The notes below the pieces were generated by a model. That model made no database searches. It saw only the letters and a program-made list of their open reading frames with translations, and was not told the origin of the DNA. The translations under genes and the position numbers were made by a program. From Flavobacteriaceae bacterium CG2_30_34_30 (lineage in GTDB: Bacteria > Bacteroidota > Bacteroidia > Flavobacteriales > Flavobacteriaceae): a DNA stretch of 64,000 nucleotides. The stretch is from NCBI GenBank assembly GCA_001873105.1, contig MNYN01000067.1, forward strand, positions 1 through 64,000, written 5' to 3'. Numbering within the stretch: the stretch's first letter is position 1; each line of letters begins with the position of its first letter. Shown piece by piece: positions 7,263 to 16,070 of this stretch.

Positions 7263-10211
7263 TTATTTCAATTCGATTTCATCTACAAACAGCCAAGCTT
7301 TACCACCAAATGGTGCACCTAGATGCCACTTGGGTAAATCGCCAAAGTTTTTAGCTAGTACTTTTATATATTGAATGGGTTTGCCTCTCAAGTCAAAAGT
7401 GAATGTTTTTATGGTGGTTTGCTCGCTAGACATGCCTGCGTTGATACTTTGTGTTTCAATTAAATGAAAATTTACGCCATTTTCTGAAACATATACAGTC
7501 ACATCAGTAGGATAAAAAATCCAGCTGCGTTGGTCCTGCAAAAAGTTGATGCTTATCTTACTTAAAGGTTTTTTGCTGCCTCGGTTTAGGGTGGCTTCTA
7601 GGTTTGTATCCTGATAGCCTTGCCAAGTTCCGGTTCTAAAATCCAAAGTACCATAGATACCGTCTATCAGCCCATTATTACCGCCACCATTGTACTGATT
7701 GGCATATTGGTTAGCTAAAGTGATGGATAAATTGGGGTCTATTTTGTAAAACCGTGTGTTCACCTCAGTACTGCGTTTTTTATCTTTTTCAGCATAGACT
7801 GTTAAAAGTGTTGGTTCTGAAATTACAAATGGCTCCGTATATACTTTCGCTTCAGCGTCATTTAAACGGTAGAAAATTTGAGCATTTGGGTCGGCATTTT
7901 TCAATACTACTGAAGTTTTACTTTTGAAGGCTATTTCCCCTTCAGCAATAAACGGCACAGGAACGATGAGGTGTTCTGTGATTTCGTTTTTGGGAACGTG
8001 TGCCTCTTTGCTACCCCATTCGGTGGGTTTTTCAGTCATAAAAAATTCTAAGGTGCCGCCGTTTACAATATCTTGATGGTTAATGTATGAATAGGGATAG
8101 TTTTTTCCGTTGAGAGCAACTTTTTCAATATAAATATGAGTATTAGAAAGTTGGTGTGCAACAATGGTAAAGGTCTTACCGTTTTCTAGATTGATGCTAG
8201 CTTTGTCAAACAAAGGCGTTCCAATAATGTACTGATTGCTTCCGGGAGTAACCGGATAAAATCCTAAGGAGCTGAAGATATACCAAGCGCTCATTTGCCC
8301 GCAATCTTCATTGCCAGAAATACCACTGGGGGCATTAAAATATTGCTCGGTGAGGATTTGATGTACTTTTTCCTGAGTTTTGTGTGGTTTATTCACAAAA
8401 TTATAAAGGTAAGCCATATGGTGACTGGGCTCGTTGCCGTGGGCATATTGACCTATAAGTCCGGTAATGTCCACTTGATGCCTACCAGATGTTTTATTTT
8501 CAGCAGTAAACAATTCATCTAAAAATTGTTCCAACTCGGTCTTGCCTCCCAGCAAATTGATTAGTCCGCTCACGTCTTGTGGCACGTAAAAACTGTATTG
8601 CCAGGCGTTGGCTTCGGTGTAGTTAAAGTTTACTTCATAAGGATCAAATGGCGCAAACCACGTATTTCTGAAACGACCACGCATAAAACGGGTTTCGGGG
8701 TCAAATACGTTTTTATAGTATTGTGCACGTTCAGTAAAAAGTTTGTAATCTTCAACTTTGTTTAAGTCTTTCGCCATTTGTGCGATGCACCAATCGTCAT
8801 AAGCATATTCCAAAGTTTTTGAAACCGATTCACTTTCAGCTTCTACCGAAATAAAACCTAGTTTTTTGAAATCAGTTAATCCCAGTTTATCTTGCATTGC
8901 ACTGTGTTTCATAGCTGTAAAAGCCTTTTCAACATCATAATCACGCAGGCCCTTTTGGTAGGCATCGGTAATAACAGGAATGGCGTGGTAGCCAATCATA
9001 CAGCCGGTGTAGTTGCCTGCTAAATCCCAAATGGGTAACATGCCGCCTTCATCGTATTTAGCCAAAAATGTCTTAATAAAATCGTTGGAGCGTTCCTGCT
9101 CGATGATGGTATATAGCGGATGCGCCGCGCGGTAGGTATCCCATAGCGAAAACACAGTGTAATAATCAAAATTGGTGTTGTGTATTTCTAAATCCATTCC
9201 GCGGTAACGCCCGTCAACATCGGTGTACAGGTTAGGTGCAATCATCGCGTGGTACATCGCGGTGTAGAAAATGGTTTTGTAGTCGGTTTTTTCGGATTCT
9301 ATTACTATTTTTTTGAGTTGTTGCTCCCAAATGGCTTCAGCTTCAGCTTGGAGGCTTTTAAAGGATTTGTCGCCTATTTCGGTAAGCAAGTTATTTTTGG
9401 CACCGTTTTCGTCCACCGCACTAATACCAATTTTTACCAATAGTGGCTCATTGTTTGGGTTATCAAATTCAATGGCTGCTTTTCGGCCTTTAAACTTATT
9501 CTTTTTTGAAGATTGTGTATTTTCAAAAGCATATGTAATGTTTTTTATAGGGTGTGAAAATTGCATAAAGTAAAATAAACGTTGGTCTTCTGCCCAAGCT
9601 TTAGAATGGCGATAACCACTAATAGAAAAATCATTTACTTTTTGAATTTTGTGGTCTAATAAGTGATCACGGTGTTCTAAATCAAGGATAAGAAATTGGT
9701 TTTCATTGGAGGGAAATTGATAGCGATGCATTCCACTTCGTTTAGAAACACTAAGTTCCGCTTTAACGTTTATGGAATCGAGAAGTACAGAATAATAACC
9801 GGGGGAAGCCGTTTCGTTGTCGTGCGAAAAAGATTTTCGGTAGCCTTTTTTACCATTAAAGCCGTTGTTAAAAATCACCTCGTTGGCAGGCATCAGCAGC
9901 ACATCGCCATAGTCAGAAATGCCGGTGCCGCTGAGGTGTGTGTGTGAAAACCCATAAATATACCTGTCACTGTAATGGTAGCCGCTACAGCCTTCCCAAC
10001 TGCCATCTACGCGGGTATCTGGGCTGAGTTGCATCATACCAAAAGGTAAAGTTGCCCCGGGAAATGTGTGTCCTGTGCCACCGGTGCCGATAAAGGGATT
10101 GACGTAAGAAACAAGTGAAGTATCTTTTTTTGCGTTAGAAATTTCGTCCTGTTTATCGCAACTAATTAATAAAACAAAAAAAATAAAAAGGAAGAATTTA
10201 TATGGATGCAT
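7263..10211 (-). CDS. GH92 family alpha-mannosidase, lipoprotein, with C-terminal F5/8-type-C-like module
   Basis: 982 aa; lipobox LLISC; VNPFIGTGGTGHTFPGATLPFGMMQLSPDT; HLSGTGISDYGD; SGNEDCGQMSAWYIFSSLGFYPVTPG. Confidence 0.95.
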   Translation of the reverse strand: MHPYKFFLFIFFVLLISCDKQDEISNAKKDTSLVSYVNPFIGTGGTGHTFPGATLPFGMMQLSPDTRVDGSWEGCSGYHYSDRYIYGFSHTHLSGTGISDYGDVLLMPANEVIFNNGFNGKKGYRKSFSHDNETASPGYYSVLLDSINVKAELSVSKRSGMHRYQFPSNENQFLILDLEHRDHLLDHKIQKVNDFSISGYRHSKAWAEDQRLFYFMQFSHPIKNITYAFENTQSSKKNKFKGRKAAIEFDNPNNEPLLVKIGISAVDENGAKNNLLTEIGDKSFKSLQAEAEAIWEQQLKKIVIESEKTDYKTIFYTAMYHAMIAPNLYTDVDGRYRGMDLEIHNTNFDYYTVFSLWDTYRAAHPLYTIIEQERSNDFIKTFLAKYDEGGMLPIWDLAGNYTGCMIGYHAIPVITDAYQKGLRDYDVEKAFTAMKHSAMQDKLGLTDFKKLGFISVEAESESVSKTLEYAYDDWCIAQMAKDLNKVEDYKLFTERAQYYKNVFDPETRFMRGRFRNTWFAPFDPYEVNFNYTEANAWQYSFYVPQDVSGLINLLGGKTELEQFLDELFTAENKTSGRHQVDITGLIGQYAHGNEPSHHMAYLYNFVNKPHKTQEKVHQILTEQYFNAPSGISGNEDCGQMSAWYIFSSLGFYPVTPGSNQYIIGTPLFDKASINLENGKTFTIVAHQLSNTHIYIEKVALNGKNYPYSYINHQDIVNGGTLEFFMTEKPTEWGSKEAHVPKNEITEHLIVPVPFIAEGEIAFKSKTSVVLKNADPNAQIFYRLNDAEAKVYTEPFVISEPTLLTVYAEKDKKRSTEVNTRFYKIDPNLSITLANQYANQYNGGGNNGLIDGIYGTLDFRTGTWQGYQDTNLEATLNRGSKKPLSKISINFLQDQRSWIFYPTDVTVYVSENGVNFHLIETQSINAGMSSEQTTIKTFTFDLRGKPIQYIKVLAKNFGDLPKWHLGAPFGGKAWLFVDEIELK

Positions 10212-10252
10212 TACAAATGGATTAGTACTTTTAGCCTACCAATATACTAAAA

Positions 10253-12547
10253 ATGCAATTCAAGTTTTTATTTTTATTACCACTTGTTTTTCTGTTAAGC
10301 TGCCAAAGCCAAAAGTCAATACAGACTAATTCTGTAATTATTCCACAACCTAACTTTCAACAGATTAATGACGGTTATTTTGTATTGTCCTCTACCACAC
10401 AACTAGTTGCCGATGAAACATTTGATAGTTCGGTGACTTTCTTAAAGCAATTTGTGGAACAAGGAAGTGCTATTCGCTTTCGTAAAAGTGAATCCAATTC
10501 TAAAATAATTTTTCAATTTGATGAAACTCTTGTAACAAAAGAAGGATATAAATTAGATATTTCTAAAAATCAAATTACCATCTTAGCCAAAACCGATGCA
10601 GGTGCCTTTTATGCAGTGCAATCCCTTCGGCAACTGTTACCTGAAGGATTAGAAAACAAAAGTTTCGAAGACAATAAAATCTATCTAAAAGCACTACACA
10701 TTGAGGATGCACCTCAATTTGCCTACCGAGGAATGCATCTGGATGTTGGGCGTCATTTCTTTCCGGTGGAATTCATCAAGAAATATATCGATAGGTTGGC
10801 ATTGCTAAAAATGAACACGTTTCATTGGCACCTTACCGAAGACCAAGGTTGGCGCATCGAGATTAAAAAATATCCCAAATTACAAGAGATTGCTGCCTGG
10901 AGGGACGAAACCTTATTAGGGCACTACAACGATATGCCACACCAATTTGACAGCAAAAGATACGGTGGATTTTATACCCAAGAGGAAGTTAAAGATATTG
11001 TAGCCTATGCTACGGCAAGACATATTACCGTAATTCCGGAAATAGAAATGCCCGGACATTCACAAGCGGCCATTGCTGCTTATCCGCACTTGGGTTGCAC
11101 GGGCGAAAATCCCGGAGTAGCCAAACTTTGGGGTGTTTTTGAGGATATTTATTGTCCCAAAGAAGAAACGTTCGCTTTTCTGGAGGATGTGCTAGATGAA
11201 GTTTTAAAACTTTTCCCAAGTGAATATATTCATATTGGTGGCGATGAAGCACCCAAAACCCAATGGAAAAACTGCGACTCGTGTCAAGCAATTATGAAAA
11301 AAGAAGGTTTAAAGGACGAGCACGAGTTGCAAAGCTATTTCATTACCCGAATGGAGCGCTACCTCAATAGCAAAGGCCGGCAAATCATAGGTTGGGACGA
11401 AATTTTGGAAGGTGGTCTGGCACCTAATGCTACAGTAATGTCTTGGCGTGGCGAGGAAGGAGGTGTTGCCGCAGCAAAACAAGGACACAAGGTAATTATG
11501 ACACCCACATCACATTGCTATTTTGATTATTACCAAAGCGATAATGACAGCGAGCCGCTTGCCATTGGCGGATTGTTGCCTTTGGAAAAGGTATATCATT
11601 TTAATCCCATTCCTGAGGGTTTGACCGCCACAGAAGCCCAATTTGTGATGGGCGCGCAAGGCAATGTTTGGACGGAATATATGCAGAACGAAAAACAAAT
11701 GGAATATATGGCATTTCCAAGAGCTGTGGCACTAAGCGAGGTGTTGTGGACTTCAGAAGGAAATAAAAATTACAGTGATTTTGTAAAACGATTGGAGCAT
11801 TTTCACAAGCGAATGGGCGCGCTCGACATCCATTTTGCCAATCATCTCTATGAAATCAAAGGCGAATTGTTACGTGTTAAGAATGGCAGTTTTTATCAAC
11901 TTCAACCCGGAGTTAGTGGTAAAAAAGTTTACTTTACCACCGATGGTAGCGAACCCACATCAGAATCTGATAAATACAATAATCCCATATCTATTAACAA
12001 AAATATTCATTTGAAAGCAGCAGTTTTTGACGAAAATGGAGATAGATTAAGTGCTGTTTTTGAAGAAACAATTAAATTGCACAAAGCTGTTGGCGAAAAA
12101 ATCCATCTAAGTGTTGCGCCAAGCAAAGTGTATAGTGGTAGCGGTGCAGAAGGCTTAATCAATGGCATACAAGGCAGTGATAAACGCTATGGCGATAAGG
12201 AATGGCTTGGGTTTTGGGGGGATGACCTGGAAATCATTATTGATTTGGGAATTATTCAGGAAGTCAAGAGTATCAGCACTCGTTTTTTTGATGCTCCCGG
12301 ACAATGGATTTACGCGCCTGCAAAAGTCACCATTTATTTATTGGACGACTATAAAAAGATTCTACATTCGGAAGATGTTGGTTTAACCGATGACGGAAAG
12401 AATATAAAAAATGCTGAGGTTGGATTTAATGGTATAAAAGCGAAATACCTTCAACTACAAATAAAAAATTACGGCACTATTCTCGAAGGTGCGCAAGGTG
12501 CCGGAAATAAAGCCTGGTTGTTTGTTGATGAGATTTTTGTGGAGTAA
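10253..12547 (+). CDS. GH20 beta-N-acetylhexosaminidase, lipoprotein, with C-terminal F5/8-type-C-like module
   Basis: 764 aa; lipobox LLSC; GMHLDVGRHFFPVEFIKKYID; HIGGDEAPK catalytic motif; VMSWRGEEGG. Confidence 0.95.
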   Translation: MQFKFLFLLPLVFLLSCQSQKSIQTNSVIIPQPNFQQINDGYFVLSSTTQLVADETFDSSVTFLKQFVEQGSAIRFRKSESNSKIIFQFDETLVTKEGYKLDISKNQITILAKTDAGAFYAVQSLRQLLPEGLENKSFEDNKIYLKALHIEDAPQFAYRGMHLDVGRHFFPVEFIKKYIDRLALLKMNTFHWHLTEDQGWRIEIKKYPKLQEIAAWRDETLLGHYNDMPHQFDSKRYGGFYTQEEVKDIVAYATARHITVIPEIEMPGHSQAAIAAYPHLGCTGENPGVAKLWGVFEDIYCPKEETFAFLEDVLDEVLKLFPSEYIHIGGDEAPKTQWKNCDSCQAIMKKEGLKDEHELQSYFITRMERYLNSKGRQIIGWDEILEGGLAPNATVMSWRGEEGGVAAAKQGHKVIMTPTSHCYFDYYQSDNDSEPLAIGGLLPLEKVYHFNPIPEGLTATEAQFVMGAQGNVWTEYMQNEKQMEYMAFPRAVALSEVLWTSEGNKNYSDFVKRLEHFHKRMGALDIHFANHLYEIKGELLRVKNGSFYQLQPGVSGKKVYFTTDGSEPTSESDKYNNPISINKNIHLKAAVFDENGDRLSAVFEETIKLHKAVGEKIHLSVAPSKVYSGSGAEGLINGIQGSDKRYGDKEWLGFWGDDLEIIIDLGIIQEVKSISTRFFDAPGQWIYAPAKVTIYLLDDYKKILHSEDVGLTDDGKNIKNAEVGFNGIKAKYLQLQIKNYGTILEGAQGAGNKAWLFVDEIFVE

Positions 12548-12595
12548 ATACAATTTTTTAGGAATCAAATCCAAAAAAAGTGAAATATTATAACG

Positions 12596-13327
12596 ATGAT
12601 ACTAGAAATTTGTGCAGCAACTATTCAGTCAGTAATCCATGCTGAAAAAGCTGGCGCACAACGCATCGAGTTGTGCTGCGAGCTTGCGGTTGGGGGCATT
12701 ACACCTTCATTTGGAATGATACAGGAGGTTTTAAAAAAAGTGTCTATTCCGGTATTTGTGTTAATAAGACCTCGAAGCGGAGATTTTACTTACACCGGCA
12801 ACGAATTTGAAATAATGAAAGCCGACATCTTGCAATGCAAAAAAATGCGATGTGCAGGCATTGTTTCAGGAATTTTAAATGACGATAACACGATTGATGT
12901 TAGAAGAACTAAAGAGTTGGTAGCACTTAGTAAACCCTTACTATTTACTTTTCATCGGGCATTTGATTGGGTGCCAAACCCAACAGAAGCTATAGAAACA
13001 TTCATTAAAATGGGTGTTGACCGGGTTTTGACTTCAGGACAAACAACAACTGCTGAACAAGGCATAGAGGTTTTGATACAATTAAAAAAACAAGCTAATG
13101 GTCGCATGCAAATAGTACCCGGCGGTGGGATTAATGAAAACAATGTGAAGCTTTTTAAAGATTTTGGTTTTGAAGAGGTACACGCATCTGCTTCAGTTTT
13201 AGCTAAGGAAACACAGATACCAATTGTTTCAATAAATAATGCAAAGTTTTTTGAGGAAAATAAAGTGTATGAATCAAGTATTGAAATTATTTGTAAAATT
13301 TTAAAAAATGCTAAGAGCGAGGTATAA
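12596..13327 (+). CDS. cutC: CutC family protein (copper homeostasis annotation; TIM barrel)
   Basis: 243 aa; MILEICAATIQSVIHAEKAGAQRIELC, RPRSGDFTYT, FHRAFDW, VPGGGINENN. Confidence 0.92.
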   Translation: MILEICAATIQSVIHAEKAGAQRIELCCELAVGGITPSFGMIQEVLKKVSIPVFVLIRPRSGDFTYTGNEFEIMKADILQCKKMRCAGIVSGILNDDNTIDVRRTKELVALSKPLLFTFHRAFDWVPNPTEAIETFIKMGVDRVLTSGQTTTAEQGIEVLIQLKKQANGRMQIVPGGGINENNVKLFKDFGFEEVHASASVLAKETQIPIVSINNAKFFEENKVYESSIEIICKILKNAKSEV

Positions 13328-15827
13328 AATATTTATTATAGTTGTTTTATTGTTTTCAGGTTGTGATAGACAGCCTAAGCAAGCGGTTTCAAAACAACCA
13401 GAACAAGCGGTTTCCAGACAATCACTTCATTTCGGTTGGCAATTCAAAAATACCAACGATTCTATTTGGCACCCTGCTTCCGTACCTGGCACAGTGCATA
13501 CCGATTTGTATGAAAATAAGTTAATTCCGCACCCATTTGTGGGCGATAAGGAGTTGCAATTGCAATGGATTTCAGAAACCAGATGGGAATATCAAACTAA
13601 TTTTTCAGTAGATGAAAAAACACTTCAAAAAAGAAATCACCTATTAAATTTTGAAGGATTAGATACCTATGCAGCTGTGTTTTTAAACGATAGCTTGATT
13701 CTAAAAACCCATAATGCCTTCCGGAAATGGAATGCAGATGTGAAATCGCTTTTAAAAGAAGAAAACATCTTAAAAATAATTTTTGAACCTACCCACATTT
13801 TTGAAAAAACCGAAAAAGTAAAACTCGGTTATGAATTACCCGAAGGCAATCGTGTTTTTTCGCGTAAAGCACAATTTCAATACGGCTGGGATTGGAGTCC
13901 GAAGTTCATCACATCAGGAATTTGGCGCGATATAACTTTGGAAAGTTGGGACAAAGCACGATTAGGAAATACGTATATCAAACAAATTTCATTAACAGAT
14001 ACATTGGCACATCTGGAAGCAGAAATAGAATTAAACATCACTGAGAAAATGGAATTAGTTGTAGACGTTTTGGTTTCAGATAAACTAGTAGCCTCAGAAG
14101 AAATAGAACTAACCCCAGGCGAGCATTTGGTTAAAATTCCTTTTGAAATTACAAATCCTAAACGCTGGTGGCCACACAATCTGGGTAAGCCACACTTGTA
14201 TGACATGGAAGTGCAACTGAAGCATAAAAATGTTCTTATAGACGCTTTTAAACTAAAAAAAGGTCTGCGCACTATCGAGCATATCACCCAAAAAGATGCT
14301 GATGGCGAGTCGTTTTATTTTAAAATAAATGGCGTACCGGCATTTATGAAAGGTGCCAATTACATTCCACAAAATAGTTTTCAGAATTGGGTAAACGAAG
14401 CGCACTATGAGCAATTGCTCAATGATGTCGTGGCTGCTAATATGAATATGTTGCGCATTTGGGGTGGCGGCATTTATGAAAATGATATTTTTTATCAGAA
14501 ATGCGATGCAAAGGGAATTCTGGTATGGCAGGATTTTATGTTTGCCTGCGCGATGTATCCGGGCGATGACGATTTTTTAAACAACGTGCAGCAAGAAGCT
14601 ATTGACAATGTAAAACGACTGCGCAATTTCAGCAGCATAGCGCTATGGTGTGGCAATAACGAAAACAGCGAAGGCTGGCACCGTTGGGGTTGGCAGGATG
14701 CTAGAGGTGAAGCCGAAAAGGAAGAAATTTGGGACAATTATTTAAAAGTTTTTGACAGCATTTTACCTAAAACCGTAGCGCAGCTTACCGATGTTGCCTA
14801 CTGGGAAACCTCCCCAAAATTTGGTCGAGGCGACGCGCGTTACAAAACTGAAGGCGATGCCCACGACTGGTGGATTTGGCACGACAAGAAACCATTTGAA
14901 GACCTCGAAAAAAATGTGCCTCGATTTATGAGTGAGTTTGGCTTTCAGGGGTTTCCAAGTTTTGAAGCCATCCGGTTTATTAATGGTAGGGATAGCGTGG
15001 ATCTTATTTCCCCAGAATTTAAAACCCACCAAAAGCACAAAGTTGGTTTTGAAACAATCAAAGAATATATGGAGCGTGATTTTCCTGTGCCTGATAAAGC
15101 TGAAGATTATGTGTATATGAGTCAGTTGCTACAAGCTTATGGTATTGGCAAGGGTATTGAAGCACACCGGCGAGCGAGACCTTACACTATGGGAAGTTTA
15201 TATTGGCAGTTAAATGACTGCTGGCCGGCAGTAAGTTGGTCGAGCATAGATTTTTTTGGCAACTGGAAGGCGCTGCATTATCAAGCCAAGCGTAGTTTTG
15301 AAAATCTACTTATTTCATCAGAAATTGTTAATGATACACTTCAGGTTTATATTGTTAATGACTATTTAAAAGAATATAAGGATAGTTTAAAAATTGAAGT
15401 TTTAGATTTTAACGGATTGAAACTACAAGAATATTCTAAAAGTGTCCGGGTTCAGCCCAATAGCAGTGCAGTGTATTTACAAATTCCTGTAAAAGGATAT
15501 GCTATAGTAGCCAATAGAATTGTTTTTGTGGCTACCTTTCAAGATAAACAATCACTATTTTATATGATGAAGCCAAAAGACCTAGCTTTAGAAAAAGTGG
15601 CTATACATAAGTCCATAAGGGAAGTAACCAAAGGATTTGAAATAGACCTTACTTCAGAGGCTTTGCAAAAAAACATATTTTTATACTCCAATCAAAAGGG
15701 GCATTTTAGTGATAACTTTTTTGATTTATTGCCGGGTGCGCATAAAAAAATACTATTTAAAACGAATAAAAAAAATAATTTTGAGTTTCAAACAGTTACA
15801 TTAAATGAATTGATTCCTGTTCAATGA
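13308..15827 (+). CDS. GH2 beta-mannosidase, lipoprotein
   Basis: 839 aa; lipobox LFSGC; FEGLDTYAAVFLND, NMLRIWGGGIYE, WCGNNENSEGW, MSEFGFQGFPS; overlaps the cutC 3' end by 20 nt. Confidence 0.93.
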   Translation: MLRARYKIFIIVVLLFSGCDRQPKQAVSKQPEQAVSRQSLHFGWQFKNTNDSIWHPASVPGTVHTDLYENKLIPHPFVGDKELQLQWISETRWEYQTNFSVDEKTLQKRNHLLNFEGLDTYAAVFLNDSLILKTHNAFRKWNADVKSLLKEENILKIIFEPTHIFEKTEKVKLGYELPEGNRVFSRKAQFQYGWDWSPKFITSGIWRDITLESWDKARLGNTYIKQISLTDTLAHLEAEIELNITEKMELVVDVLVSDKLVASEEIELTPGEHLVKIPFEITNPKRWWPHNLGKPHLYDMEVQLKHKNVLIDAFKLKKGLRTIEHITQKDADGESFYFKINGVPAFMKGANYIPQNSFQNWVNEAHYEQLLNDVVAANMNMLRIWGGGIYENDIFYQKCDAKGILVWQDFMFACAMYPGDDDFLNNVQQEAIDNVKRLRNFSSIALWCGNNENSEGWHRWGWQDARGEAEKEEIWDNYLKVFDSILPKTVAQLTDVAYWETSPKFGRGDARYKTEGDAHDWWIWHDKKPFEDLEKNVPRFMSEFGFQGFPSFEAIRFINGRDSVDLISPEFKTHQKHKVGFETIKEYMERDFPVPDKAEDYVYMSQLLQAYGIGKGIEAHRRARPYTMGSLYWQLNDCWPAVSWSSIDFFGNWKALHYQAKRSFENLLISSEIVNDTLQVYIVNDYLKEYKDSLKIEVLDFNGLKLQEYSKSVRVQPNSSAVYLQIPVKGYAIVANRIVFVATFQDKQSLFYMMKPKDLALEKVAIHKSIREVTKGFEIDLTSEALQKNIFLYSNQKGHFSDNFFDLLPGAHKKILFKTNKKNNFEFQTVTLNELIPVQ

Positions 15828-15835
15828 AATTATTA

Positions 15836-15997
15836 TTAAATAAAAATCAAGATTTTTTCCCATAGAAAATCAAGCCTTTACCTATGCTATTAAAAATGAT
15901 AAATGGCTTTTTAATAGTAATTTGTAATGAAGTTTTTCCAAAAGCATTCAACTTTATGTTGAAGTTTAAAGAGTTGGAAGCTAAAAGCTTGTATTAA
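15836..15997 (+). pseudogene. Degenerate C-terminal remnant of a second cyanophycin synthetase gene
   Basis: With two small frameshifts it reads LNKNQDFFP/ENQAFTYAIKNDK/GFLIVICNEVFPKAFNFMLKFKELEAKSLY*. This aligns without gaps other than the frameshift sites to the intact CphA C-terminus LNKKTSIIPSEKEAITYAIKNAKKGSLIVICSDVIPEALNLVSKFKEEEANRLF (4702-4863). Confidence 0.88.
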
Positions 15998-16070
15998 TTT
16001 ATAACACGAGTTTAACAAATTTCTAAGGATATAACATGTTGTAAAGACTTATTTTTGTTGCCTAATACAT

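Noticed and set aside
12952-15120. Several short antisense ORFs within cutC and the GH2 gene
   Set aside because: Fully contained in conserved genes, no start-context or homology support.
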